Positions 23,292 to 35,458 of a DNA stretch of 64,000 bases are shown here, piece after piece. Source of the DNA: Aegilops tauschii subsp. strangulata (Eukaryota; Streptophyta; Magnoliopsida; Poales; Poaceae); NCBI RefSeq assembly GCF_002575655.3, contig NC_053039.3, positions 222,413,622 to 222,477,621 on the forward strand, given 5' to 3'. Below the pieces are notes generated by a model, which was given only the letters and a program-made list of their open reading frames with translations, searched no databases and had not been told where the DNA came from. Position numbers and translations under genes: made by a program. The stretch's first letter is position 1, and the number at the start of each line of letters is the position of its first letter.

Positions 23292-24287
23292 TCACATGCC
23301 GTCACGATCCCGAAGCTTCTCCAGGTACTCGGCGTACACGCCGTACGCCACCCTGCGAGAATACTTCTGCTTGAAGTAGCCAACGGCCCGTCCTTTTGCA
23401 TGCACTAGAACACTTAGATACGCGTCATGAAGCTTGTGCTAGCAAAATGGGCATCGATAGCCGCCGTTCGAGGTCCTAATACGCCTGTTATGCATTCCTG
23501 CATAAATCTCCCTCAGGATTTGCCTCTTGTACCTCCTCTCGCCATCTTCATCCTTGCTGTCCACATCGTCAGACAACACCTATACAAATAGTAAAACAAA
23601 TTTGGCATCAAATCAATGATTACATGCCGTGAAGTGGGATTAGGAATTTATGGCTATTTATTTATACATATCCAGAGATTATGGTTTGATTTTTAAGCAC
23701 AATCGTCTATGTACAGACTAATCTTGAAGAAAATAATGGCACAAGCATATGTAGGTCATTCAAAATCAATTGTCAAGTCCTGTCTAGGAATTATTAGCGT
23801 GAACACTAACCCTAGTCGGATTACTAGCAAAAATCATTTGCACAGATGAAACAACTAATCACTTATCACTTGTACCACTCAAACAATCAATACACTACAT
23901 GGATCTAATGAAACTTACTCAGATTTCATGGATTGGGAGAACTTAACCATAGGATTTCTATTCCAAAAAGGGGGAGGCAGGAGTAATCAGAGAAACCCTA
24001 TGATCTATTTGACACATAAATGGGTATAGATGACTAACCAGCTGTCCGTCGTCGTTGGAGTCGTCGCCAGAGTGGTCGTCGGAGTCGTCGCCGGGGTCGA
24101 CACCAGAGTCGGTGTGGAACTCCACCTCCGGCTGTGGAAGCTCAACGCCGTCGACGATGTCAGGGTGCAGCGATAACTCGCCAGCGGTGACGGCAACCTC
24201 TATCTCCATCTCCATGCCGTGCTCCAGTGCTTTAGCAGCCCCGGCGTCGCCACTCCCTCCGATGGGGCGCTTCGGCAGCATCCTCAT
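23292..24287 (-). pseudogene. Two-exon gene with zf-XS-like finger, nonsense mutation in the finger
   Basis: Exon 1 (24287-24040) starts MRMLPKRPIGG and ends in an acidic Asp/Ser repeat (GDDSDDHSGDDSNDDGQL). The donor GTTAGT follows at 24039 and the acceptor TATAG ends at 23580. Exon 2 (23579-23292) continues in frame (phase 0) with ERRYKRQILREIYAGM, then YRCPFC. A TAG at 23439-23441 comes next, and after it HKLHDAYLSVLVHAKGRAVG and YAEYLEKLRDRDGM to the TGA at 23292-23294. The C-x2-C...H pattern followed by a VGYFKQKYS helix and YLEKL resembles the zf-XS finger of SGS3/FDM-type proteins of RNA-directed silencing. I infer family resemblance only, as no XS domain is present. Apart from the stop the intron and frame are intact. 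It is either a captured gene or a CACTA-family protein. Confidence 0.6.
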
Positions 24288-25333
24288 ACACTGACGGCTT
24301 TGAGGACTGAGAGCGGCGTCGAGGATGCAAGCGGAGAGAGAGGATTGTGTGTGTAGCGAGGATGGGGGGTGCAGCCGCTCGGCGCACCACTAATATGGAT
24401 AGTGGGAGTTGTGGGAGAGAGACGGGCGAGGGTTAAACCAATGGCTCGCCTCCTGGTGAGCCTGCACACCGGACTGCTTGCATGCCTACCAAAGTTTCAC
24501 AGAGCTACTCACACGCCTCTCGATGACACTGCGCGACGAGCACGCCTCCGTCAATTCACACACCTGCACGCACGCCTCCCGGTCTGCCTGCGCGGCGGAC
24601 TGCTCGCATGCGTCCCGTGAACTCACGCCTGCTCGCACGGCACACGGGTCGCGTGGCGGCAGGTATATTGTTTTTCTATTTGGACGATTAATGTTGCTGC
24701 TTTATTCCTTAACGAAGAATGGCACATATCCATTGTTGGTCTAACGCTCACGGTTCGAATAAATAATCCATTTGGGATATTGGTTCCCAATTATTAATAA
24801 TCTCCCATTTGTAATTAGATAAAGATTACATCAAAACTAGTCTCAAATTTGACAAAAAAAAGGTACAATGCCACTTTGTATTGGTGTCCATATGACAACA
24901 CGATAAGTTTCACGAACTTCAAATAAGTTTTGGATGTACTAGAATTTAAAACAAGATTCTCAATGTTTGAAATTTGTTGCACAGGGAGTAAACATGCACC
25001 CAGTGAGACACATGTGTTTTTGCAATCCATTTAGGTGCACTGTCACGTGTGCATGTACCTCAAATTTGATTTTTGCAAATTATACCTGTAGAAAATCAAT
25101 CAATTAATATATTAAAAGGTCTTAATGATCTGTATGATTTTTTCGAAATTAAAACGTCCCTCCTTTGGTAACATATGTTCACTGCGGGATAATTAATTTA
25201 ACATGCATCGTAGTTGCGGTGGATTCATGGTGTGTGTGTGTGCGTGTGTGCGTCTAGGGGTGGCGGGTGGCTCGCAGTACACTACGAGTTGTGAGCCACC
25301 GTGTGGGTTGGCCGTTTTGTTAGGCAGGCCAGT
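24288..25333. other. CACTA body upstream of the zinc-finger gene, no gene seen
   Basis: 24288-24460 is probably the promoter and 5' region of the minus-strand finger gene. 24470-24650 is GC-rich with repeated CACGCCT/GCATGC steps. 24700-25200 is AT-rich. A TG-rich microsatellite lies at 25230-25252. Frames here are short and lack recognisable domains. Confidence 0.4.
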
Positions 25334-27720
25334 GCCACATCAGAGTCGTGAATTCATTATTTAAAACATTACACAACCCTTTTATACATACATGTTTTGG
25401 CCACATGCAGTCGATGGTTGTCGTACACGACACTCGATACTCGCGTGTGACGCTTTCTGTGGCCCGCAAGGTCATCGTCCATCACTTTGACGAACTGCCG
25501 GCAGTGAGGTTAATTTGACTAGCAAGGTAGAATCTTTTTTGTTTGTGTTATGGTGGTACATAGTACGCGTCGAAGAGGTGGGAGGGGACTAGCATATATA
25601 CTATACATACGCGTTCGTGAACAAGTACACCTCACTCAGTGTCGGGACTCTTCGGTTTCTGAGGCACGTGCCACATCAAAATTGTGAAATTGGCTATTCA
25701 AACATCACACAACACCTCTTTGGGCCACATGCATGCACGCGGTGGTTATCCTAGCTAGGACACTCACGTGTGATGCTTCCATCTGTGGGCCCACGAGGCC
25801 ATTGTCGATGCATGCATGCATCACTTTGACCTACATCGGGAGAGGTTAATTAATTTCACCATCGATGAGGATTCTTTTGGGTTGTACATATTACAGTAGG
25901 AGCATATAGTATGCGGTGAAGAGGGGGGAAGGGGACCATCATATGTAGTACGCTTCATGAACCTCGCTCTGTGTGGGTGCATGGTTTACGGTTTTTGAGG
26001 CATGTGGCACATCAAAGTTGTGCATTTTTGTTATTCAACATATATATGTTTGGCCTACTTGCAAAGCGGTGGTGGTTGTCCTCTCGGACCCACTTAAGCG
26101 GTTATCAGCGATATTGATGCTTTCCATCTGTGGGCCCGCTTGGTCCATCACTACTTTTTGCCTCACAACACAAGAGAGGTTAATTTGACTTAGGAGAGGA
26201 TTATTTTTTTGCTTATAATACAGTATATATATAGGTCATGCTCTGGGATGACATGCATGATACAGTTTGAGCACACACACATGCATGTGTACGCATGAAT
26301 CCCACCCATCGAGTCGAAGTGGCTAGTACAACGACATGTCATTTACCGATCTGGCTCTGTGTGGGGAGCTAGTTTACGATTTTTGACGCACACGCCACAT
26401 CAATGTTGTGACATGGTATTCAAACATGCATGCACGCATCACCTCCATACATATGCATGTAGTGGTTGCCTTCGAACGGTACACTCCCTCGTGTGGTTAT
26501 CGGCGACAAGCTTATATATTCGTGGGCCCGCGTGGACATCCATGATCACCTTGACTGACAACAAGATAGGTTACCATGGCGAATTCTTCATTTGGTTCGT
26601 GTTATCGTAGTATAGGTCATGGTGAGATTCAAACCTAATTAAGTTTGAGCGCATATACTATGCACGCATGCATGCATGCATCCCCGTCGTTGGATTGAAG
26701 TGTGGTGTAACATACATATGCATTGTCAACTAACCCTCGCTCGGTGTGGGGATTTCTGGTTCGAAAGCACATGGTGCCACATCAAAGTTGTTCCATTGTG
26801 TATTCAAACACACCTCTCCTTATATATGTTTGGGCCACACGCAGGCAATGGTTGTCTTCAGGGACTAGCTACTTGCGTGATTATTGGTGAGCTAGCCCAT
26901 CTCCGAGGTTGCATGGACGGCCATCACTTTGACCTACAACAAGAGAGAGGTTGTACGACCAAGGTGGATTATTCTTGGTCCGTTTTATGATCCATCTTGG
27001 TGAGATATGCTTCTCTGGCCCGTCGACTGAAAGTGTGTGTGTGGGGGGGGGGGGGCTGCTACTTCGCACTTTGCTAGGTGAACCTCAGTTGGGGGGACAT
27101 GCATTCATAGATTAGGATTCCCTTCGTGGAGACACGAGGGGGGGCTGCTAGCAGCTACTTCGCACTTTGCTAGGTGAACCTCGGTTGGGGGGGCATGCAT
27201 TCATAGCTTAGGATTCCCTTCGTGCCGACACGAGGGAGGGGGGCTGCTAGCTACCTCACACTTTGGTAGGTGAACCTCGTTTGGGGGGCATGCATTCATA
27301 GCTTAGGATTCCCTTCGTGCCGACACGAGGGAGGGGGGCTGCTAGCTACTTCACACTTTGGTAGGTGAACCTCGGTTGGGGGGCATGCATTCATAGCTTA
27401 GGATTCCCTTCGTGCTGACACGAGGGAGGGGGGCGACTAGCTACTTCGCACTTTGCTAGGTGAACCTCGGTTGGGGGGCATGCATTCATAGCTTAGGATT
27501 CCCTTCATGCCGACACGAGGGAGGGGGGCTGCTAGCTACTTCTCACTTTGCTAGGTGAACCTCGGTTGGGGGGGGGGGAGGGGGCATGCATTCATAGCTT
27601 AGGATTCCCTTCGTGCCGACACGAGGGGGTGGGGGCAAGCAATACCGTGCACTTTGCAAGATAGGTGCCACATCGAAGTTGCATTTGGTATTTGAAAATC
27701 AAACCACCCTTATCATACAT
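25334..27720 (+). repeat. Degenerate tandem array with 336-388 bp units
   Basis: The anchor GCCACATCA (or close variants), followed by an AAAGTTGTG-like stretch, then GGCCACATGCA, TGTGGGCCC and CATCACTTTGACC, recurs in the same order. Anchors fall at about 25334, 25670, 26006, 26394, 26776 and 27667. Spacings are 336, 336, 388, 382 and 891 bp. The last gap holds the 95-bp array at 27045-27645. Units are diverged and contain GCATGCATGC runs. There is no coding sense. Confidence 0.75.
27045..27645 (+). repeat. 95-96 bp tandem array, six units
   Basis: AGGTGAACCTC recurs at 27076, 27172, 27268, 27363, 27458 and 27553 (periods 96, 96, 95, 95, 95). Each unit also holds GGGGGGCTGCTAGC, CACTTTG(C/G)TAGG, GCATGCATTCATAG, GGATTCCCTTCGTG and GACACGAGGG. 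G runs vary in length between units. The array sits inside one unit of the larger 336-388 bp repeat. Confidence 0.9.
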
Positions 27721-27779
27721 AAATTTGGTCCACATGCAAGTGTGTTCGTGTTTTGACCCTCTCCCGCGTTATTTTTCGC

Positions 27780-28140
27780 CAAATTTATGAAGATTAGACA
27801 AGTCGGATGACGCAACAGACACAGTTCACTCAAACTAACCGTGTGCATTGGGCTCCACGAGGCTTCCCCTCTCAAAAATATCTACCCGCCTGCAGCTTTT
27901 TTCTATTTGATAACACACGGTTATTGTGGTTCGACCGTGTGTGCTGTTTCTTGTTCCCAATCCCGCCCGCATCCCTCGAAAATATCTGCCCGGCTCGAGG
28001 GTTTTTCGGTTTCATAACACACGGTTGTTATCTCCGGACTGTGTGTGATGCACCATCATCAAAATTTTCAATAGCCCTGGCATTTCACTCCCGTGTTTGA
28101 CTCCCGCGTAGTAAATTTTTTAGTACCCATGTCATTTGCT
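27780..28140 (+). repeat. CACTA-type subterminal-like repeats before the B3 gene
   Basis: Two related units of about 107 bp (from about 27869 and 27976) each contain AAAATATCTRCCCG and AACACACGGTT, then a GTGTGTG(C/A)TG-like end. The motifs are close to those at the CACTA ends. There is no gene. A CA-rich microsatellite follows at 28157-28215. Confidence 0.55.
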
Positions 28141-29027
28141 TAGACACCCCCCTCCACACACACACACACACACACCAAAACCTCCTCGGGCATGCGCGCG
28201 CACACACACACACCCTCCCTCACTCGAAACCCTAGCAAGGTCCCCGCCGCCGCCGCCGCAAGGCCTCCCTTGTCAACATCTGCTGGTTTGCCCGTGCAGC
28301 TTACCCACCGATCTCCATACCCAGGCCGCCCTGAGTTTCTTAGATGATGCCTGCCAAACGCCCCCTTTCCCACAGATCCCCATCCCCATCCCCCACTCCA
28401 GAGCGTCGCAGCCTAAGCCCGTCTACGCTTCCCGTGGAGCTCGAGGAGCGACTGGCCCAAAAGAGGTGTATCGCGGTCTCTTCGCCCGACGTCGCCGAGG
28501 AAGCTGACGACCATTACTGGCGGCAGGCACTCAAGCAGCGGGCTAGAGTATGCGGGCATGTCTCGGCCGCCGGCTACGACATCAAGGTCATCCACAGCGA
28601 TGACCTGAGGCGGGCTATGTGACAGGTTAAGTGGCCCACCCCCAACCCCTCGGGTTCAACCATTGTCGATCTCATCCATGGCCCAGCCGCTGATCTCCTC
28701 TGGCACGCTGTCAACAATTTGCCATCCTACATCACCATCGAGCCCCTTTTGTCATTTCTGAAGGACATGTTCTGCGGCACTGGCTTGGGATCCACAGCTT
28801 CCAAGTGAGACCTCATCGACGGCGACCACGAAGAGGGCACCCTCTTCGGCTCTTCCAAGGGGAAAGAGCCCATCCGCTCTTCCAAGGAGAAAGCGCCCAT
28901 CTGCGGGATCAGGGAGGGCACCCTACAGCCGTGCTCTTCCCAGGGGAAGGAGCGCATCCGCGACAACATGGAGCGCATCCTGGGTCAGTGGTCTTCCCAC
29001 AGGAACGAGCCCATCTGTAACAAGTGA

Positions 29028-30216
29028 GGAAACCCATGATTTGTTTTGCCGTGCCTCTTCATAGGGGGAAACCCATGATTTGTTTTGTCGAGTCCCTTTT
29101 GTAGTGTAGTGAGAATATGTCCGGTTTTAATTGCTATATCTGGTTGTTTGCAGTATGCCTTGTTTATTTCAGTTATTCACAATGTGATGCTCTATATGTG
29201 CAATTATTTACTGTGCAATACATTTCATCAATCCAGTTTTAAACATACCGATAGGAATGCATATATTTGCTTGCTGTTAATCCTGTTATGGCTAGCATAT
29301 GCCTCTTTTAAAGATTTTTGATTGTTCGGTTGTTTGTAGTTAGCATATGTCCAGTTTCAAATGCTATCTTTGGTTGTTCGTAGTATGCCTTGTTTATTCC
29401 AGTTATTCACAACATGATGTTCTATATGTGCAAGTATGAACTGTGCAATTCAATTTCATCACTACCAGTTTCAACAATACCACTGTGAATGACTACATTT
29501 GGTTGCTGCATCTTGTAGTTATCACGCCTTTCCATTTTTATTTAACAATAACCAGTGTACTTAGACTGGCACAATACCAGGTTGAATGACTATGTTTGCT
29601 TGTTGTTAAATGTTAGGCCTGTTGCAGTTAACACACCTTTCCACTTGTTTTGCTTTACTAGCGTGCTTAAACCTGCACACTGAAGCTATCTTTTGGAGAA
29701 TATTTTGTCTGCCATGGATAATTTTGGTTGATGTTTAGCCTGTTGTGCTTAACATGCTTCTCGATGTACCTACACAGGACAATTTTGGGAACGACTGCTG
29801 TTTTCCATCGAGGTTAGTTTCATCCCATGGCTTATATATGCTCACTGTTCAGGCCGGGGGCTGATAAGGGACTAATCAGTGAATCGGACTTTCAACTGAA
29901 TATATCTGCAACCCATTTATCGTTAGGTTAACTAGGGCCATATGTAATATATCTGAGGCTACATAGCAACATGCACTGTACTTAATATCTAAATATGCAA
30001 TCCTAGGCTACATAGCAGCAAGGAAGAGTGTTACATTAATAGTTAATCAGCCGATAATTTGTAAGAATGCACTAAACTCCTTCCGGACCATAATATAAGA
30101 TGTTAATTCATCTAATATGTGAGTATATTGGATGTTATAAGATATTATAAAAGAGTGTTGTACTACATCATTGTGCAATTGCTGTTTAGCTTCTAATATT
30201 AACTTGGTGCTTTTAG
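29028..30216 (+). other. Intron-like AT-rich stretch of the B3 gene with internal duplications
   Basis: This is 1.2 kb between coding segments. A duplication of about 150 bp is spaced by about 235 bp (29112-29260 against 29346-29495, sharing AGTATGCCTTGTTTATT and GTTATTCACAA). A weaker repeat of about 120 bp follows (29495-29700, AACACACCTTTCCA-like). No ORF is convincing. Confidence 0.5.
30074..30190. mobile_element. Possible Stowaway-type MITE remnant
   Basis: ACTCCTTCCGGACCATAATA resembles the Stowaway terminus CTCCCTCCGTNCCATAATATAAGA. A partner terminus was not found, so this is a truncated copy or a coincidence. Confidence 0.3.
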
Positions 30217-30395
30217 GTACATATGTCATTGGTAAAGATCCGCACTTCGACCCTTTCTGCGTATGGGGCAATGAGATATCGATGAACCAGCATCAAGTGA
30301 GGAAGCTGATAAAGATTGTTAGTAAAATGGGTCCAAAGATGGCAATTAAACTATTTGTTTACACTTTATCCAAGACAACAGCGAACTGCAGGATG

Positions 30396-30400
30396 GTAAG
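30396..30400 (+). repeat. Left GTAAG target duplication, also the splice donor of the B3 gene
   Basis: GTAAG follows exon end ATG (30395) and precedes the LTR at 30401. The second copy is at 39593-39597. The LTR starts with T, so the exon is still followed by GTAAGT. Confidence 0.9.
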
Positions 30401-30881
30401 TGAGGGAGTCGTGGACTAAGGGGTCCTCGGGCGTCCGACCTGTTATTCATTGGGCCGGACTGATGGGCTGTGACAATTTGAAGGCCAAAGACTATACCCG
30501 TGTCCGGATTGGACTTTCCTTGGCGTGGAAGGCAAGCTAGGCGACCAACTATGAAGATTCCTTCTTATGTAACCGACCCCATGTAATCCTAGATCTCTCC
30601 GGTGTCTATATAAACCAGAGAGCGTAGTCCGGATAGGCGGATACACATTACCATAGTCATACAGGCTAGACTTCTAGGGTTTAGCCATTATGATCTCGTG
30701 GTAGATCAACTCTTGTAACACTCATATTCATCAAGATCAATCAAGCAGGAAGTAGGGTATTACCTCAATAGAGAGGGCCCGAACCTGGGTAAACATCGTG
30801 TCCCCCGTCTCCTGTTACCATCGATCCTAGACGCACAGTTTGGGACCCCCTACCCAAGATTCGCCAGTTTTGACACCGACA
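30401..30881 (+). repeat. 5' LTR of the Gypsy element
   Basis: 481 bp. A TATA box (TATATAAA, 30607-30614) lies within CCGGTGTCTATATAAACC, the likely promoter for the element's RNA. The sequence directly after the LTR is TTGGTGCTTTCATTGAGAG, the usual priming region of this Gypsy type. Confidence 0.9.
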
Positions 30882-30907
30882 TTGGTGCTTTCATTGAGAG
30901 TTCGACT

Positions 30908-31351
30908 GTGCCGTCGACGAAAGGTTCGATGGCTCCTTCAATCGTCGATAGGGACGCTGTCCAAGGAGAAACCTTCCTCCCCGGACAGATTTTTGTGTTC
31001 GGCGGCTTCGTACTGCGGACCAACTCGCTTGGCCATCTGGAGCAGGTCGATAGCTACGCCCCTGGCCATCAGGTCAGATTTGGAAGCTTGAACTACATCG
31101 CGGATACCCGTGGAGACTTGATCTTCAGTGGGTTTGAGACCGCACCGATTGCTCTCCCTCGCCCCGATGAACATGACTTAGATCTGTCATCGGATCACAT
31201 CCAGGAGATGGTTCCTGTTGCTGCAACAGCCTTAGAACCGAAGCAGATCGTGCCCCCGAGGCCACAAAGTCCGCGGCGTTGGAGCCACACACGGACTAGA
31301 CATCCTGCAATGTTTGCGTCAATGGAACTCCGTACTCGTCTCCAGCTATAA
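30908..31351 (+). pseudogene. N-terminal part of gag of the Gypsy element
   Basis: The likely start is ATG at 30929, about 50 bp after the LTR (MAPSIVDRDAVQGETFLPGQ). The segment FGGFVLRTNSLGHLEQVD and the run up to MELRTRLQL are typical of the gag leader of this element type. It stops at 31349-31351. The next gag part (31450-32358) is in another frame, so a frameshift separates them. It would be the N-terminal portion of the capsid polyprotein. Confidence 0.6.
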
Positions 31352-31449
31352 GTTCCGGACCAGGTACGCCTGCGGACACCGAGCTGGACCGGTTATCAAT
31401 TTTCGAATTCAGCGCCGCAGACATCCTCCAGCACTCACCTTTTGGTGAC

Positions 31450-32358
31450 GTGCTAAACTCTTTAAAGAGCTTGTCCTTGGAGGAAGACTCACAGCCGAAC
31501 TATGTTTGGTTCGAGCTAGAGGCGGATGACGAGGAACTTTGCTTCCCACCCGCCACCCACTTCATAGCCACTGTCGATGACTTAACCGACGTGCTTGACT
31601 ATGGCTCCGAAGACATCGACGGTATGGACGACGATGCCAACAAGGAGCAAGGCCAAGACCCGCCATTCACTGGACGTTGGACAACCACCTCTTCGTACGA
31701 TGTGTACATGGTTGATACACCTACAAGATCTGGCGACGACAAACAAGAGCCATATGCGAATAAACCCTCTGAGACGCAGTCCAAGCACCGGCGGCCCAAA
31801 CGCCATTCTAAGACCCGTCGCTCAAAGGATGGCAACACTGGCACCGGAGAAAATAGTACTCCGGGCGACGCCAAAAACAATGAAGACCGTGTCGGAGCTG
31901 CATCCGAACAGGAGGAACACGGCAACAGGCAAGATAACCCTGATGAACAGGCCATAGAAGATGACTCGGAGGATGATAGTTACCGTCCACCCTCCGAGGA
32001 GGAGACAAGCCTCGGCAACGAAGACTTCATCGTGCCTGAGGATCCTCTGGAGCAGGAGCGCTTTAAGCTTCAGCTCATAGCCACTGCAAGGAGCCTGAAA
32101 AAGAAACAGCAGCAGCTTCAAGCTGAACAAGATCTGCTCGTCGACAGATGGACTGATGTCCTGACAGCCGAAGAATACGGCCTCAAGCGCCCAGTCAAGA
32201 GCTACCCGAAACGCAGACTGCTACCTCAATTCGATGAGGAGGCACCGGAGCACATATCTCCCTCGCGTAATGCGGAACGACCACCACGTGGTCGAGACAG
32301 GACGGCCGACCGGCCACCCCGCGGTCGGGATAAAGCGGCAACTCAGGCCGAACAGTAG
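31450..32358 (+). pseudogene. Acidic central part of gag of the Gypsy element
   Basis: 302 codons, highly charged: Asp/Glu-rich (LEADDEELCF, DYGSEDIDGMDDD), then basic (KHRRPKRHSKTRRSKDG), then a coiled-coil candidate (ARSLKKKQQQLQAEQDLLVD). It ends with an Arg/Asp/Pro repeat (ERPPRGRDRTADRPPRGRD). It lies between the gag leader and the capsid-like domain and stops at 32356-32358, before the next frame opens. It is a degenerate spacer of the gag polyprotein. Confidence 0.6.
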
Positions 32359-32476
32359 CCTGCCCCACCGCCCCGTAAAAATAAAGACGAAAGAGTTCAG
32401 GGTCACACGTACGACCTCCGGTAGACCCTGGACAGTAGAGCAGGACATACAAGATTGATCTACGGATCATGAGAAC

Positions 32477-34264
32477 GTGCCTCGAGGCACGACGACGGTT
32501 ACCTATTCGGACGTGACAAACCTAACCACGCCCGGGCCAAATGCCGCAGACGGACTCCATCAGAGCTACGTCGCGATGCGGCCCAATACAGAGGTGCCGT
32601 ACACCCTCTCTGCTTCACAGATGAAGTACTGGATCACGAATTCCCCGAAGGGTTCAAGCCCGTCAATATCGAATCATATGACGACACAACCGATCCTGCA
32701 GTGTAGATCGAGGATTTTATTCTCCATATCCATATGGCTCGAGGAGATGACCTCCACGCCATTCCCATTAAGGCTCAAAGGACCAACTCGACACTGGCTA
32801 AATAGTCTGCCTGAGAACTCCATCGGCAGCTGGGAGGACTTGGAAGAGGCTTTCCTTGATAACTTCTAAGGAACTAATGTCCGGCCACCAGATGCCAATG
32901 ACTTAACCCACATAGTTCAACAACCAGGAGAATCAGCCAGAAAATTCTGGACTAGGTTCCTAACCAAAAAGAACCAGATTGTCGACTGTCCGGATGCCGA
33001 AGCCCTAGCGGCCTTTAAGCATAGCATCTGGGATGAATGGCTCGCCCGCCACCTCGGCCAGGAAAAGACGAGGTCCATGGCAGCCCTCACGGCACTTATG
33101 ACCCGCTTCTGCGCGGGAGAGGATAGTTGGCTCGCTCGCAGTACAAACACAGCCAACGAAACAGGGCCCTCCGAGGCCAAAAACAGCACCGGCAAGCTCC
33201 AGCACAACAGAGACAAACGCCGAAGCAATGGCGATAACACCGATGACACTACAGTTCATGCTGGATTCAGTGGCTCCAAGTTCGGACAGCGAAAGAATCC
33301 CTATAAAAGGAGCAGCGGAGGACCATCCAACTTGGACCGCATACTCGATCGTCCTTGCCAGATACATGGCACCCTAGACAAACCGGCCAACCATACTAAC
33401 AGAGATTGCCGGGTCTTTAAACAAGCCAGCAAGGTAAACAGCAGAAACAAGGAAGGGGAATCACAGAGCGAGGACGATGACGAGGAGCCCCGGCAGCCAA
33501 ACACTGGGGGGCAAAAGAAATTCCCCCCTCAAATCAAAACGGTGAACATGATATACGCTACACACATCCCCAAAAGGGAGCGCAGGCGCGCACTTAGGGA
33601 CGTCTATGCGTTAGAGCCAGTCGCCCCGAAATTCAATATGTGGTCATCATTCCCGATCACCTTTGACCGCCAATATCATCCAACTAGCATCTGCCACGGC
33701 GGTTCAGCCGCGCTGGTCCTCGACCCAATCATCGACGGACTTCACCTGACACGAGTCCTAATGGACGGTGGTAGCAGCCTCAACCTGCTCTATCAGGATA
33801 CAGTACATAAAATGAGCATCGACCCCTCACGAGTCAAGCTCACGAAGACTACCTTTAAACGAGTCATACCAGGCGTAGAGGCCAGTTGTACGGGCTCAAT
33901 AACGCTGGAAGTAGTATTCGGTTCCCCAGATAACTTCCGAAGCGATGAACTAATCTTCGATATCGTCCCATTTCGCAGCGGCTGTCACGCCCTGCTCGGA
34001 CGAACCGCATTCGCTAGATTCAACTCGGCGCCACATTACGCTTATCTCCACCTCAAGATGCCCGGTCCACGTGGCGTCATTACAGTAAATGGAAACACAG
34101 AGCGCTCCCTCCGTACAGAGGAGCACACCGCCGCCCTAGCAGCAGAAGTACAGAGCGGCCTTCTCCAGCAGCATTATAATCCGGCTACTGATTCCCTAGA
34201 CATCATCAAGAGGGTCCGGACCACACTGCAGCAGGACAGCTCGGCTCGTCATGAGCCAAATTAG
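32477..34264 (+). pseudogene. gag capsid-like domain, zinc knuckle and aspartic protease of the Gypsy element
   Basis: One frame interrupted by a TAA at 32867-32869. The Retrotrans_gag region contains FPLRLKGPTRHWLNSLPENS, WEDLEEAFLDNF, then (after the stop) ESARKFWTRFLTKKNQIVDC. A C-x3-H...H-x4-C knuckle-like segment follows (CQIHGTLDKPANHTNRDC). The retropepsin-like protease is VLDPIIDGLHLTRVLMDGGS with the active-site triplet DGG instead of DTG/DSG. Further on come PFRSGCHALLGRTAFARFNS and AYLHLKMPGPRGVITVNG. The frame ends with TAG at 34262-34264, where related autonomous elements continue into reverse transcriptase. Here non-coding DNA follows. Confidence 0.75.
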
Positions 34265-35458
34265 CAATTTGGCCTCCATCCCAGCCCCGATGAGGCAATG
34301 GCATTAACACCGTGCATACATAAACTACGCACTCAAAACCCCATGGGTATTGACGGAGGCATAACTCGTTCGCGATCCACAGTACGGCTTGACCGACCCT
34401 GGGATTCGCACGCTTTTACTTTTTCTTTTTTACGGGTTTTCTTCTCTTTTCGAGGTCTATATGGACAACCCGCTTGCAGAACACACCAAGGAGGCAAGGT
34501 GCTCTGGCTTACAAGGGAATCCCCAGGTGGTCTCTACTAAACGATTGCCATACTTGCTTTTCATACCCGCACGTAGCTCTCCCTTGGTTGCGGCATGTTA
34601 AATAGCCTTACTTGCTTATCGCATTACTTGTACAAAGTACGCCTCGATGTACTAGTAACATCACAACGGTGAATACACGGTAGCATCAGCTTGTTATTTC
34701 ATTTTCCCGTTTCCTCACCTCGGTATTAATTACTCATTGCACACGTACACCATGGTACGTATTACTATGCTAGGGGCTTCATTACACCCAACACTACGGC
34801 AATAAAAAGTCCGAACACTTTTATTGTATAGTTCGGCACCCCGAACTTATAGCATTATATGCATCGGCTCCGAATCATGTCTTGGGTCAATAGTTGGGTT
34901 GCCCGGCTCCTGTGCTTACTACCTTACGTTCCACTATATCAACTAGGGTAGTAAAGGGAGAACTACTGTGATTGTGTCCCGGTTCTTCTAGATGAGCACC
35001 TCAGTAGAGAAAGCCGAAAACTGACTGTCATGATGCGGCGAGAGCCGGTCAGCTGTTCAAGAGGTTCCAAATCGTTAGAGATTTTTCCGCTTCTTGCGAA
35101 GAATTCGCTCCTCCGATTAGGCGTGTATAGCGCCCCTAGTTCGGTCTTCCGAATACCAGGGGCTTCACCAACTTTTTTAATTGTCAAACTCCTATGGTTA
35201 AGTGAGGGCAGTAAAGGCCGCATAGTCTGATTGCCTTGTTCGTTGCGCTAAACACCTCCTTTAAGGACCAGAATGTGGAGTAAAGAGTGTTTAGATTATC
35301 CCGAACACCCCCGTACTATCTACGTGGGGGCAGAAGCCGACGACTGGTCAACCCTCAAATTTAATAAACGGCCGCACAGGAGGTAAAATTTAAATCATAA
35401 GCATTATACTACAGAACATCATTGTTCCATATTACAGGACAAGGTAATACACATGTTC
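34265..35458 (+). other. Non-coding spacer where pol would be expected
   Basis: This is 1.2 kb between the protease stop and the antisense gene. No reverse transcriptase, RNase H, integrase or chromodomain text is found in any frame. It may include the 3' untranslated region of the antisense gene. Short frames (up to 86 codons) have no recognisable content. Confidence 0.6.

Noticed and set aside
25334..27720. Regularly spaced repeats considered as a CRISPR-like array
   Set aside because: Units are 95-388 bp, adjacent or diverged, without short identical repeats and unique spacers, and the genome is plant.
30443..30646. 67-codon minus-strand ORF in the Gypsy LTR (copy at 39154-39357)
   Set aside because: Occurs in both LTRs opposite the promoter region, without domain content. 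It is a shadow.
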